Positions 1 through 8,760 of a DNA stretch of 34,724 nucleotides are shown here, piece by piece. Origin of the DNA: a virus; the IMG/VR virus record IMGVR_UViG_3300044984_002477, positions 1 to 34,724 of that record; one strand, 5' to 3'. Each line of letters starts with the position of its first letter. The first letter of the stretch is position 1. The notes under the pieces are model-generated. The model saw nothing but the letters and a program-made list of their open reading frames with translations, did no database searches and was not told where the DNA came from. Made by a program: the position numbers and the translations under genes.

Positions 1-53
1 TTAATAGCCATCATATATTGGATCAATCAGTTCATACCTGAGAGTGCAACACA

Positions 54-824
54 ATGAAAGTCGCGTACTGCTCTGACCTGCACCTAGAATTTCGGGAGCT
101 ACAGGTAGATATCGTGGATGCTGATGTTCTTGTACTTGCAGGCGACATCATGTTAATTAAGTACTTGATTGATGATGTTAAGTATAATGAACGAAGCTAT
201 CTTATTGATTTCATTGATACTGTTACTCAGAATTACAAAGATGTGTTATGGATTATGGGTAATCATGAGTATTATAGTGGTGCATTAGAAGATATTAATA
301 TATTACGAGAAGCACTTGCAAGCTATTCTAATTTGCATATACTAGAAAACGAAAGTATCATCATCGATAATGTTAAATTTGTTGGTGGTACGATGTGGAC
401 TGATTTAAACAATTATGATCCAATTACTGCATTTCAAGCACATCGTCTGTTAAATGACTTTAATCAAATATCAGATGACGGTGGTAGATTTACATCTGAT
501 ACATGGTTAACACTACACAGCAATTTCATGAAGTTCATCACTAATGAAGTTACCGATAACTGTGTAGTTATCACACATCATAGTCCGACGTTTGCAACTA
601 TTCATGAAAACTATCAAGGTTCAAAAATTGTAAACGGCTTGTATGCATCTAGATTAGAGAGCTTTATAATTGATAATAACATTAAATTATGGATTCATGG
701 TCATTTACATGATGCACATGATGAAATGATTGGAGATTGTTTAGTTACCTCTAATACACGTGGATATCCACGAGAAGAATGTTTTAAATCGTTTAAAATC
801 AAAGTAATTGATGTTCCTAATTAA
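54..824 (+). CDS. Calcineurin-like metallophosphoesterase
   Basis: This 256-residue protein has the full metal-binding motif series of the calcineurin-like phosphoesterase fold, in order: SDLHLEF near residue 8, AGDI near 30, GNHEYY near 69, THHSP near 175 and GHLHD near 216. Such enzymes hydrolyse phosphomono- or diesters with a two-metal centre. The length and motif spacing fit the compact soluble phage and bacterial forms. The substrate cannot be read from the sequence; nucleic acid ends, cyclic nucleotides or phosphoproteins are all possible. It lies just upstream of the virion-protein pair on the same strand, but a separate late-type promoter follows it, so it probably ends an operon that begins outside the window. 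No strong ribosome binding site precedes the ATG. Confidence 0.9.
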   Translation: MKVAYCSDLHLEFRELQVDIVDADVLVLAGDIMLIKYLIDDVKYNERSYLIDFIDTVTQNYKDVLWIMGNHEYYSGALEDINILREALASYSNLHILENESIIIDNVKFVGGTMWTDLNNYDPITAFQAHRLLNDFNQISDDGGRFTSDTWLTLHSNFMKFITNEVTDNCVVITHHSPTFATIHENYQGSKIVNGLYASRLESFIIDNNIKLWIHGHLHDAHDEMIGDCLVTSNTRGYPREECFKSFKIKVIDVPN

Positions 825-838
825 TATACTATCCACCT

Positions 839-846
839 GATAAATA
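839..846 (+). promoter_or_regulatory. T4-type late promoter box GATAAATA
   Basis: GATAAATA lies 37 bases before the start at 883. T4 late promoters are defined by TATAAATA at -10, and related phages use shortened forms. The same kind of box, with identical spacing, precedes the paralogous gene at 2602. Confidence 0.6.
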
Positions 847-882
847 AGCCTATATGCAATTACATTATAGGCTAGTTACCAG

Positions 883-2538
883 ATGTCGGACCCTAATTAC
901 AACATACAATATCAGAATGGTAAGAACAATTTATGTTTGACGCCATCATCATATGACTCATCTACATCATTAGATTTATTTGGAAAAAGTGCTACCGATT
1001 TCGGCAGTGGTTTTTGGTCTAATATTGTACATTTGTTGGAAAATTTTTATAGTGAAAATGAACCAAGAAATGCGATTAAGGGTCAATTATGGTACTCCGG
1101 TACAGAATTAAAACTATGTACCGAACCTTCAACCACTACTCTTACTAACGAACAGTATAATTTACTCGTCTCTAGTAATGTTAAATACGTATCAGACGCA
1201 ACCTGGGCAACAATTAACACCACTGACAGCGTTAATGCTAGTGCATTTCCAGGTGTTGATGAGTTTGTGCGACGTAAATATGTCGACAATAGATCAAGTG
1301 TAACATCAGTTGAGCCAGACACCACTAATTTATCAGCAGGTGCTATTTGGTATGATGATAATACTGGCGCTTGTAAGATACTCGTAGATAATGGCACTAA
1401 ATTCTGGGACCCATTAAACACCATTTATGTTGCAAATAAAGCATTTGCACACGCAAGTTTAGGTCAATTATATTTCAACACGAGTCCAGCATCATACGGA
1501 CTTAACATATGTACAGGATTTGATGCACGTAGCAATAATCCTATCTGGACAAACGCAACAGCTACAAGTCTAACTCCAACGATTACTCCTATTATTGGAA
1601 CTACTCCATCTGCGTTAATGAACAATCAATTATATGTTGATAACAACACATTGACGTTTAATATGCAAGGACGTGGAGTTAAATTAGCTGGATTAGTCAA
1701 CGGTACATTACAAGTAACAGAACCAGTTAATGACAACGATGTAGCTACTAAGAAATTTGTGCTAGCTAATGTACCAGTTAAGCTTAATGCTCCATCATCG
1801 ACAGCACAATCTGGTGAATTATTTTACATGCAGCCTGCTGGATATACAGCTAATGGGGTGTTCCTTAAAACTGATGACGGTTTAGTATCACTCTTAAGTG
1901 CAACAAACGTATTATCACTGCCAATTAATTCTAGTGTACCAGCTACTACCGCAGCAGGCTCGTTATGCTTTACAGCAAATGACAGTTCATTAAACTTATT
2001 TGCTTACGGTAAATGGAATACAATACCAACAAATCAAAATACTAACAACTTTACAGGTGTAAATAGATTTACGCAGCCTGTCACCGTAAACACTACTGAT
2101 GCACCATTTAACGTATCATCTACAAAATTAGTACCGAATTTAAATGTTGGTTATATTAACGATGTTCAGATCACCGGTGTAGCAACTACTGGCTCAGTAT
2201 TAACCGCATTAGATGATCACACCGCTACATGGAGTGCTCCACAGATTCAACCAGTGTTTGATAATGGTAAAAAAGTATTAGAGTTAAACAATACTAACGC
2301 TGGTGTTTATACATGTATTAATGTAGCTGCAAGTGTAACAATTAAAGATGATATTGCAATTGGTAAGAAAACTACGATTTACAATAGCAAATCAACAGAT
2401 ATTTCTATTACCGGACCATCATTAACTGCAAGATTAATTGGATATGTTAAATCAGTTAAGTTACTAAGCTACGGTGTATGTGAGATTACTTGTATTAACA
2501 CCGGAGTATTTTTAATTACCGGTGATATTCGTGCATAG
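883..2538 (+). CDS. Virion tail/fibre-type protein, short paralogue
   Basis: The protein has 551 residues. Residues 1-85 hold a domain typical of myovirus structural proteins (SLDLFGKSATDFGSGFW, then VHLLENF and GQLWYSG), nearly the same in the next gene. The middle is rich in Asn, Thr, Ser and Val with beta-type repeats. One copy (about residues 395-450) has the pattern PFxVxSxxLVPNLNV followed by ATW, which is repeated three times in the neighbour. The C-terminal 75 residues (GVCEITCIN, FLITGD) also match an internal segment of the neighbour. There is no signal peptide or membrane segment. This reads as a baseplate-attached tail fibre or adhesin component, and the two genes look like a duplication. 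The exact structural role is inference. Confidence 0.75.
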   Translation: MSDPNYNIQYQNGKNNLCLTPSSYDSSTSLDLFGKSATDFGSGFWSNIVHLLENFYSENEPRNAIKGQLWYSGTELKLCTEPSTTTLTNEQYNLLVSSNVKYVSDATWATINTTDSVNASAFPGVDEFVRRKYVDNRSSVTSVEPDTTNLSAGAIWYDDNTGACKILVDNGTKFWDPLNTIYVANKAFAHASLGQLYFNTSPASYGLNICTGFDARSNNPIWTNATATSLTPTITPIIGTTPSALMNNQLYVDNNTLTFNMQGRGVKLAGLVNGTLQVTEPVNDNDVATKKFVLANVPVKLNAPSSTAQSGELFYMQPAGYTANGVFLKTDDGLVSLLSATNVLSLPINSSVPATTAAGSLCFTANDSSLNLFAYGKWNTIPTNQNTNNFTGVNRFTQPVTVNTTDAPFNVSSTKLVPNLNVGYINDVQITGVATTGSVLTALDDHTATWSAPQIQPVFDNGKKVLELNNTNAGVYTCINVAASVTIKDDIAIGKKTTIYNSKSTDISITGPSLTARLIGYVKSVKLLSYGVCEITCINTGVFLITGDIRA

Positions 2539-2557
2539 ATTTTATGATTTTGTAACC

Positions 2558-2565
2558 GCTAAATA
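2558..2565 (+). promoter_or_regulatory. T4-type late promoter box GCTAAATA
   Basis: GCTAAATA ends 37 bases before the ATG at 2602, exactly the spacing seen for the paralogous gene at 883. A purine-rich ribosome binding site (AGAAGG) lies between box and start. Confidence 0.6.
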
Positions 2566-2601
2566 ACATAACAAAGACAAACAACAGAAGGTATATACTA
2601 C

Positions 2602-5600
2602 ATGTCTGATCCAAATTATACAATTCAGTACCAGAATGGCGAAGAGGTCATTACGGTACAACCAACAGCGCTAGATGCCTCGACATCTATCGACCTGTTT
2701 GGTCGATCTGTTACAGATTACGGAAACGGGTTCTGGAGTAATCTAGTTCACTTATTAGAAAATTTTAATCGTACTGATGAGCCTAGAAACGCAGTCATCG
2801 GGCAATTGTGGTATAATGGAACGTCATTATTAGTTTGTACTGAACGTCCAAGCGAGCTTCTAACAGCGGTTCAATATGAAGCAGCTATTGCAGGAACTTC
2901 AAATTATAGATCTGATGCAGTGTGGAGTGAAGTAGTATTAGCAAGCAACACTAATGACTCAACTCCAACACTGGAAAGCTATGTTAAAAGAAGTTATGTA
3001 GATAGCCGTACAAGAGTTACATCTCAAACACCAGATACTACTGATTTATCAGCAGGTGTAGTTTGGTATGATAGTGTTACTAGCGTATGTAAGATATTAG
3101 TAGTTGATGGCACTAATAAGCACTGGGCACCATTAAACTCTATCACTGTATCAAACTTTGCTAATCCGCAACCTGTTGTAGGTGAAGTATATTTAAATAC
3201 ATCACCAAGTACTCGTGGTTTATATGTATGTACTTCATATGCCGCAGGAAACACTCCAGTCTGGACAAATGTTACACAATTAGATACTAATGTTACACTA
3301 ACACCAATGATTGGTGCAAAGCCTGTATCTGTTGCAACTAATCAGATGTTTGTTGAAAACAGTAAGCTAAAGATAGGGCTTGACCCATCTGCACCTGTAA
3401 CAATTGCTACATTAGCGGCTAGTGGTAGACTTCAAGCAGTTGATCCAGTAGATAATTTAGATGTTGCAAATAAACAATATGTACAGCAATCAGTAATACC
3501 TGTTAAAATTGGTAATGCTGCTAATGCAGTTATTGGTGAATTATACTACGGTCGACCAACAGGTTATGCAGTTGATTCTCTTGTGCTCAAAACGGTTGAT
3601 GGTTTAATTTCATTTATGCAATCAGGTGGTTCCGGTAATCTTATACTACCTACAGCCGTTACCTCATCGACAGTTGCTGTAACTGGTAGCATATACTTCA
3701 ATACAACTGATAAAGCAATTAAATATTTTGATAGTGTTAGCTGGCTTACAATTGCATCGAGTAATGGTGATAACAATATTTCAGGTAACAACACCTTTAC
3801 AAAACAAGTTAAATTATATGCTCCAGATGGTACACCTCCTTTTGAAGTAACATCACAAACATTAGTACCTAATTTAAATATTAGAACTATAAATGGTGTT
3901 ACTGTTCAAGGTAATGCAAAACCAGGTACTGTGTTGTCATGTATTGATAGTACAACTGCAGAATGGACACCAGGCCTAACTGCAACAGCTGATAATGTGT
4001 TAACTGGTAATAATAAATTTACCAAACATTTAACTGTAATTACAGATTCTGATACACCGCCATTTACTGTAACATCTAATAAATTGGTACCAACGTTAAA
4101 TGTAGGTACCGTTAACAACGTTACAATGACCGGCGGAGCAGTTCCAGACTATTCACTTAGAGCAACAACTACAAATGATGCGACGTGGTCTCCAAGTATA
4201 TGGGCTGACACTGCAAATACATTTAATAACACTAATACGTTTACTAGTCCAATTACGATAACATCATCAAATGCGCCGTTGGTGGTAAGTTCAACTAACT
4301 TAATTCCTAATTTAAATGCTGAATTAGTAAACTATACAAAAGTATCTGGAGCAGCTCAAGCTGGATTTGTATTAACTGGTACAGGGGTTAACGCTGCAAC
4401 ATGGCAACTTCCAGGATCATCAGTTTTACCAGAGGTAGTTACAACTAGTAACGCATTTACAGTATCAAGTGCTACTACTGCAATGTGGGTTGTATCAAAT
4501 AATAGTGTTTCTCTGGCACATCATAATAGAGTGGGTGCAAAAATTACTGTATGTAATTCAAATGCACTTAGAATGCTAATTACCCCACTTGAAGGTATAT
4601 CAGCATACGTACCAGGTACTGGATACGTATCATCATCCGTAAAATTACCACCACACGGTGTATGTGAAATTACATATATTGGTCAAGATTCATACTTATT
4701 AACTGGTAGTGCATTAGATGCATCTGTAAATCATCCACATATGGGTGGATTGTTTATTACAGGTAGTTTGTTTGTTGGATCAACATTAACTGTTAGTAAT
4801 GATTTAACTGATGAAGATGGATTAGGTACATTTAGTTATCAATGGCTTGCTAATGGAGTTGCAATTGCAGGCGCTACAAGCCCAACATACTTACTTACTC
4901 TTGCAGAGGCATACAAGTTTGTTGCAGCTAAGGTGTCATACTATGATAATAGTGGTAACTTTGAAGTTGCAACAGTTAGCACTGCATCTATAATAGCTAA
5001 AGTAAATCAAGCAGCATCCGGTACAGTTACTATCACCGGTAAGCTCAAACCTGATGAATATGTTACAGCAGTACTCAATATTACTGATCCAAACGGGTTA
5101 GCAGTGAACACCGAATACACGTATAGATGGTATGTTGCCGGTATTGCTGTACCAAACAATAACTTCAACCGCTACGCAATCAGTCTTTCAGATGTGGGTA
5201 AACTTATATCTGTTAATGTTTCATTCTTGGATGGTGACAGCTTTGCAGAAAGCATTACAGGTACCGCAACACGTGTTGTTAGTCTTGGTAACGTTGCAGG
5301 TACTGGCACGGTTACGATTACAGGTACTGCAGTTATCGGACGTACACTGCAAGGTGTTAGCACATTAGCTGATGCTAACGAACTAGGTACATTACAGTAT
5401 CAATGGAAAGCTAATGGTATTGCTATACCTGATGCTATTGCGGCTACGTATGTAGTTGCTGAATCCGATCACGGTAAAGTTATTACATTAACTATAAGCT
5501 ACACCGATGGTGATGGGTTCGCAGAATCTTCAACTAGTGCACCAACAACTATGGTTATTGGTGAAAACGCTGCTCCAACTGGAACGGTAGTAGTTACAGG

Positions 5601-7509
5601 TGGATTGACTGTTGGATCAACTTTAGTGGCTAATACATCAGAATTAGTTGATGCTAACGTGTTAGGTACATTGAGTTATCAATGGAAAGCTGATAATGTT
5701 AATATCGTTAATGCTACTAACGCTACATATCAAGTTACTCAAGCTAACGCAGGTAAATTAATCACTGTGACAATTACCTACACTGATGGTGATGGTTATC
5801 CAGAGAGCTTAACTGCAACAGCGGGAACAATTAGTACTGCTAACGTACCACACACTGGTGGTGTATCTATCATTGGTGCATCTATTACTGGATTCAACTT
5901 AACTATTAATAACACTATTGCTGATCCAAACGGATTAGGTGCATTTAGTTATATCTGGTACGCAGATAATATAGCAATACCTGGTGCAACTAATGCAAAC
6001 TATATTACAACAATGGGTGATACCGGTAAGGCAATAAAAGTACAAGTTAGCTACACTGACGGTGGTGGTCATTTAGAAACTGCAGTGAGTGTACCTACTA
6101 ACCCAATCGTACATGCACCAATTGCACCGACAGGTAATGTAATTCTTATTGGTGATACAGTACTAGGTAGTGAACTAACTGCAGATACTAGCACAATAGG
6201 TGATGGTAACGGCTTAGGTACATTGCATTATCAATGGAAAGCTGATGGAGTTAATATATTAGGTTCAAGTAACATTCAAACATATACGTCAACCGAGGCT
6301 GATCTAGGTAAAGTTATTTCGGTAGTAGTTGCGTGGATCGATGATGATGGTTATAGTGAGTCATTAACAGCTACAGCGGATGATATAATTAAAGTTGTTA
6401 ATATTGCACCAACAGGTAGTGTATCAATAACTGGGAACTTAATAGTTGGATCAACGTTAACAGCAGATACATCGTTATTAGCAGACGGTAGTGGATTAGG
6501 TATATTCCATTATCAGTGGAAAGCCGATGGGGTTAATATCGCAGGTGCAACCCATGAAACATACTTGTTATTACAAGCACAAGCGAGTAAAACTATAACA
6601 GTTGAGGTAACATATAAAGATCAAGCAGGTTGGAATGAATCAATGGTTGGTACAGCTGCTGGATTAGTTAATGCTCATCCATTAGGTACTGCAACAATAA
6701 CTGGTAATTTAATTAACGGTCAAGTAATAACTGCAAATACATCAGCAGTTACCGATGGTAATATACTAGGTACATTGCATTATACATGGAAAGCTGACGA
6801 CATCGTAATTGCTGGTGCGACCGATAGCGCTACTTATACATTAACTAGTGCGGAAATTGGTAAAATAATGTCAGTAGATATTAGTTATGTTGACGGTGAT
6901 AGTTTTGCAGAAAGTTTAAGTGCTACTGCATTGATTGTTGTTAAACCTATTAACGTATTACCTACTGGTACATTACAGATAACCGGTAACTTGATTACAG
7001 GTGAAACATTAACTATTGATACTACCAATCTCGTTGATGCTAACGGATTAGGTACATTACAATATCAATGGAAAGCTGATACTGTAAATATCGCTAATGC
7101 AACTAACACTACGCTTGTGTTAACATCTGCTGAATTAAATAAAACCATATCAGTAGCTGTAACTTACACTGACACTGCTGGATATGATGAATTAGTATTA
7201 GTAACAGCAACTGGTCCAGTGCTCACACCAAACAATTCACCTACTGGCACAGTAGTGATAACAGGTGATTTATTTGTTGGGGCTACATTAACAGCTGATA
7301 CAACAGCATTAGCTGATGTTGATGGGCTCAGTGCATTCTCATATCAATGGAAAGCTGATGACATTGTAATTAATGGTGCAACTAATGCTACTTATCTATT
7401 AACCTTTGATGAGGTTAATAAAACAATGTCGGTAGCTGTTAGTTATACTGACGGTACTGGTCATAACGAACTAATGGTTGGAACTGATTCTGCATTAGTA
7501 CAAGCATAA
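2602..7509 (+). CDS. Giant tail fibre/adhesin with ten Ig-like repeats
   Basis: This is a 1635-residue protein. Residues 1-710 repeat the architecture of the preceding gene: the N-terminal domain (SIDLFGRSVTDYGNGFW, VHLLENF, GQLWYNG), three copies of the LVPNLN...ATW module in place of one, and the GVCEIT segment. Residues 711-1635 are ten tandem modules of about 92 residues with the consensus TGxVxITG, GLGTLxYQWKADG, GATNATY, GKxIxVxVxYTDGDG and ES. These resemble Ig-like beta-sandwich repeats of bacterial adhesins and phage surface proteins. The likely role is host recognition or surface attachment from the tail, with the N-terminus docking on the virion. The protein ends directly in the last repeat, with no cap or enzymatic domain. 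Two perfect or near-perfect hairpins follow. Confidence 0.8.
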   Translation: MSDPNYTIQYQNGEEVITVQPTALDASTSIDLFGRSVTDYGNGFWSNLVHLLENFNRTDEPRNAVIGQLWYNGTSLLVCTERPSELLTAVQYEAAIAGTSNYRSDAVWSEVVLASNTNDSTPTLESYVKRSYVDSRTRVTSQTPDTTDLSAGVVWYDSVTSVCKILVVDGTNKHWAPLNSITVSNFANPQPVVGEVYLNTSPSTRGLYVCTSYAAGNTPVWTNVTQLDTNVTLTPMIGAKPVSVATNQMFVENSKLKIGLDPSAPVTIATLAASGRLQAVDPVDNLDVANKQYVQQSVIPVKIGNAANAVIGELYYGRPTGYAVDSLVLKTVDGLISFMQSGGSGNLILPTAVTSSTVAVTGSIYFNTTDKAIKYFDSVSWLTIASSNGDNNISGNNTFTKQVKLYAPDGTPPFEVTSQTLVPNLNIRTINGVTVQGNAKPGTVLSCIDSTTAEWTPGLTATADNVLTGNNKFTKHLTVITDSDTPPFTVTSNKLVPTLNVGTVNNVTMTGGAVPDYSLRATTTNDATWSPSIWADTANTFNNTNTFTSPITITSSNAPLVVSSTNLIPNLNAELVNYTKVSGAAQAGFVLTGTGVNAATWQLPGSSVLPEVVTTSNAFTVSSATTAMWVVSNNSVSLAHHNRVGAKITVCNSNALRMLITPLEGISAYVPGTGYVSSSVKLPPHGVCEITYIGQDSYLLTGSALDASVNHPHMGGLFITGSLFVGSTLTVSNDLTDEDGLGTFSYQWLANGVAIAGATSPTYLLTLAEAYKFVAAKVSYYDNSGNFEVATVSTASIIAKVNQAASGTVTITGKLKPDEYVTAVLNITDPNGLAVNTEYTYRWYVAGIAVPNNNFNRYAISLSDVGKLISVNVSFLDGDSFAESITGTATRVVSLGNVAGTGTVTITGTAVIGRTLQGVSTLADANELGTLQYQWKANGIAIPDAIAATYVVAESDHGKVITLTISYTDGDGFAESSTSAPTTMVIGENAAPTGTVVVTGGLTVGSTLVANTSELVDANVLGTLSYQWKADNVNIVNATNATYQVTQANAGKLITVTITYTDGDGYPESLTATAGTISTANVPHTGGVSIIGASITGFNLTINNTIADPNGLGAFSYIWYADNIAIPGATNANYITTMGDTGKAIKVQVSYTDGGGHLETAVSVPTNPIVHAPIAPTGNVILIGDTVLGSELTADTSTIGDGNGLGTLHYQWKADGVNILGSSNIQTYTSTEADLGKVISVVVAWIDDDGYSESLTATADDIIKVVNIAPTGSVSITGNLIVGSTLTADTSLLADGSGLGIFHYQWKADGVNIAGATHETYLLLQAQASKTITVEVTYKDQAGWNESMVGTAAGLVNAHPLGTATITGNLINGQVITANTSAVTDGNILGTLHYTWKADDIVIAGATDSATYTLTSAEIGKIMSVDISYVDGDSFAESLSATALIVVKPINVLPTGTLQITGNLITGETLTIDTTNLVDANGLGTLQYQWKADTVNIANATNTTLVLTSAELNKTISVAVTYTDTAGYDELVLVTATGPVLTPNNSPTGTVVITGDLFVGATLTADTTALADVDGLSAFSYQWKADDIVINGATNATYLLTFDEVNKTMSVAVSYTDGTGHNELMVGTDSALVQA
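3790..4404 (+). repeat. Three tandem LVPNLN...ATW modules in the long fibre gene
   Basis: Three consecutive segments of about 65-70 codons each read FTxxVTV, PFxVxS, LVPNLN, then GxVL and ATW (or AEW). A single copy occurs in the upstream paralogue at about 2060-2233. Boundaries are approximate. Confidence 0.7.
4732..7506 (+). repeat. Ten tandem Ig-like repeats (about 92 codons each)
   Basis: Ten modules run to the stop codon. Each has an ITG strand, a D-x-N-G-L-G-T-(L/F)-x-Y-Q-W-K-A-D core, a GAT-x-x-T-Y turn and a V-x-Y-x-D-G-D-G hairpin. Repeats 3, 4, 6, 7 and 9 are the closest to consensus. Repeats 1, 2 and 5 are more diverged, as at an older edge of an expanding array. Confidence 0.85.
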
Positions 7510-7514
7510 ACACC

Positions 7515-7540
7515 GAAGGTGCTGGCTAGCCAGCACCTTC
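7515..7540. terminator. 26-base perfect palindrome between convergent genes
   Basis: A perfectly self-complementary 26-base stretch (half-site GAAGGTGCTGGCT) starts six bases after the long fibre gene's stop. It also contains the TAG stop of the 44-residue gene on the minus strand. There is no proper T-run on either side, so it is a strong transcript hairpin rather than a textbook terminator. The next hairpin may complete the function. Confidence 0.55.
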
Positions 7541-7660
7541 ATCATTAATTGTAAAAACACAAATCACCTGAGCTGTAAAACCATATAGTTCAGGTGTTTT
7601 TATTCGTGACCAATCATAATTTCCAACTAATGGTGGTAGATATGTTACTGAGTAGTTCAT
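7526..7660 (-). CDS. 44-residue small protein of unknown function
   Basis: The ORF encodes 44 residues beginning MNYSVTYLPPLVG and ending INDEGAG. It is supported by context: its ATG overlaps the TGA of the upstream gene as ATGA, the coupling used by many genes here, and its TAG falls in the centre of the palindrome at 7515-7540. It contains a short hydrophobic stretch (GFTAQVICVFTI) but no clear membrane helix. No family was recognised. Confidence 0.55.
   Translation of the reverse strand: MNYSVTYLPPLVGNYDWSRIKTPELYGFTAQVICVFTINDEGAG
7565..7603 (+). terminator. Candidate terminator hairpin CACCTGA...TCAGGTG + T-run
   Basis: CACCTGA (7565-7571) pairs with TCAGGTG (7590-7596) across an 18-base loop and is followed by TTTTTATT. 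It would serve plus-strand transcripts reading out of the long fibre gene. It lies inside the small minus-strand gene, which tolerates it. Confidence 0.5.
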
Positions 7661-7947
7661 AATCTAGCCTCAACCAAGCCATTTGCTTTGCGGTATTGTT
7701 GTATTAAAATTGTAGCATAATTAGTATTAACCCTAAGGTTTTCTACTAACTGTGCAATAATTACTCTTCTTTTATATCCTAATTTAATCATATCGCCAAT
7801 AATTTGAAATGCGATAGTTTTTCTATTATATCTATTGCATACGATTTTATTTTCAACTTGCTTAAGTGTAAGCTCTGTAGTTGATTTAACATCAGACAAT
7901 GAAACTGGTTTGTAAGTGCTAGTGATGTGATTATTGATATAATTCAT
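7657..7947 (-). CDS. Small helical phage protein, HTH-like C-terminus
   Basis: The protein has 96 residues and is basic and helical. The C-terminal half (YKRRVIIAQLVENLRVNTNY, then ATILIQQYRKANG) resembles a motif recurrent in small phage proteins, where an 'IIxxLxxELxxxxxxASTYxxxxRK' pattern suggests a helix-turn-helix-like element. DNA binding is therefore possible but unproven. The start is preceded by AGGTA. The stop overlaps the start of the 44-residue gene (ATGA), so the two are probably translated together. Confidence 0.55.
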   Translation of the reverse strand: MNYINNHITSTYKPVSLSDVKSTTELTLKQVENKIVCNRYNRKTIAFQIIGDMIKLGYKRRVIIAQLVENLRVNTNYATILIQQYRKANGLVEARL

Positions 7948-8013
7948 TTTATGTACCTGTAAAATATTATTTTAAAATTTGTTGAGCAGCGAACCACTCA
8001 ACAATACAACTTA

Positions 8014-8304
8014 TTACTCTTTGATTAACATGATCTCAGTTTCATTTGTACGCCAAAGCTTTACACCGTCAATATCAAATCCATCAGTCCATCTTAGGTT
8101 TTCAATTAACACGACATCACCAACTTTAACAAACTCACAATCTGGACCAACTACTTTAATTGTGCCCCATCTATGAGAGTTTACATCGTGATCATACGAT
8201 GAAAATACAATACCGCCAGCTGACACGTTATCAAAACCTTTGCTGTTTGTATTATCATTAAAGACAAACAGCACACCATCACGTTGTACGCGAGCATTAA
8301 TCAT
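8014..8304 (-). CDS. GroES-like co-chaperonin (gp31 functional analogue)
   Basis: The protein has 96 residues, the usual GroES length. It carries a mobile-loop motif, SAGGIVF at residues 28-34 (GroES has SAGGIVL), then GTIKVVGP at 47-54, VKVGDVVLIE at 59-68 and a C-terminal strand ending TEIMLIKE, each matching the order in GroES. T4 replaces host GroES with gp31 for folding its capsid protein with GroEL; this gene is the likely counterpart, although it is closer to true GroES in motif than T4 gp31 is. Its ATG overlaps the TGA of the upstream gene (ATGA). The same phage encodes a DnaJ (22309-23328). Confidence 0.85.
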   Translation of the reverse strand: MINARVQRDGVLFVFNDNTNSKGFDNVSAGGIVFSSYDHDVNSHRWGTIKVVGPDCEFVKVGDVVLIENLRWTDGFDIDGVKLWRTNETEIMLIKE

Positions 8305-8513
8305 TTTACTACATCCTTAGCTTTTCTTACAGATTCAGGTTGTGCTACAACTAAGTTAGCGGGTACCTCTTCAACGATAGGTTCGTTGTTTGAATACTGT
8401 GGCGATGGTGCAGCCGGACGAGGTTTTCTAGGTGGTGGAGCATTAAGCTCACTCATAATTTTTAACATTTCAAAATCTACCACTTGACCTAAACTACTTG
8501 TTACTCTTGCCAT
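8301..8513 (-). CDS. Small conserved-type phage protein, Pro-rich
   Basis: The 70-residue protein begins MARVTSSLGQVVDFEML, an N-terminus that looks like a recurring small family of T4-like phages (MA-x-V-x-x-S-x-G-x-V-x-D-F). The middle is proline-rich (APPPRKPRPAAPSP) and probably disordered, and the end is charged. Function is unknown. It is translationally coupled to the GroES-like gene downstream. Confidence 0.55.
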   Translation of the reverse strand: MARVTSSLGQVVDFEMLKIMSELNAPPPRKPRPAAPSPQYSNNEPIVEEVPANLVVAQPESVRKAKDVVK

Positions 8514-8531
8514 TTTTATACTCCTATTAAA

Positions 8532-8759
8532 TTAATCTGATCCACCACATGACCCACCGTCACTAGATGAGCTACAATCACTATGTGAGCTGCTACTATG
8601 TGAGCTGCTATCACTATATGATGAACTACTATCACTAAACACACTAGATGTACTACTAGCTCTACGATCACTACTTGATGATCGACTGTTTATACTTTTA
8701 CGCTGAACTGTTTCTAATTTCGACTTTAAAAAAAAGTTTTTAAATCTATCAAAGCTCAT
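8532..8759 (-). CDS. Serine-rich low-complexity protein
   Basis: The protein has 75 residues. The first 25 are basic and aromatic (MSFDRFKNFFLKSKLETVQR). The remaining 50 are almost wholly Ser with Asp, His, Tyr and Cys in a regular SSS-x-SD pattern, ending GGSCGGSD. The coding region begins one base after the stop of the DnaE-like fragment and sits in a tight operon, so it is likely expressed. The Ser/Asp tail is presumably disordered. No family was recognised. Confidence 0.5.
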   Translation of the reverse strand: MSFDRFKNFFLKSKLETVQRKSINSRSSSSDRRASSTSSVFSDSSSSYSDSSSHSSSSHSDCSSSSDGGSCGGSD

Positions 8760-8760
8760 A

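Noticed and set aside
1083-1424. Minus-strand frame of 113 codons opposite the short fibre gene
   Set aside because: It is a shadow of the real gene in a Thr/Ser-rich region, with no ribosome binding site or recognisable protein pattern; the same applies to other frames opposite or within the two fibre genes.
4732-7506. Regular repeats that could suggest a CRISPR array or minisatellite
   Set aside because: The period is about 276 bases, the frame is open throughout, and similarity is at protein level (Ig-like modules), with no short identical repeats and spacers.
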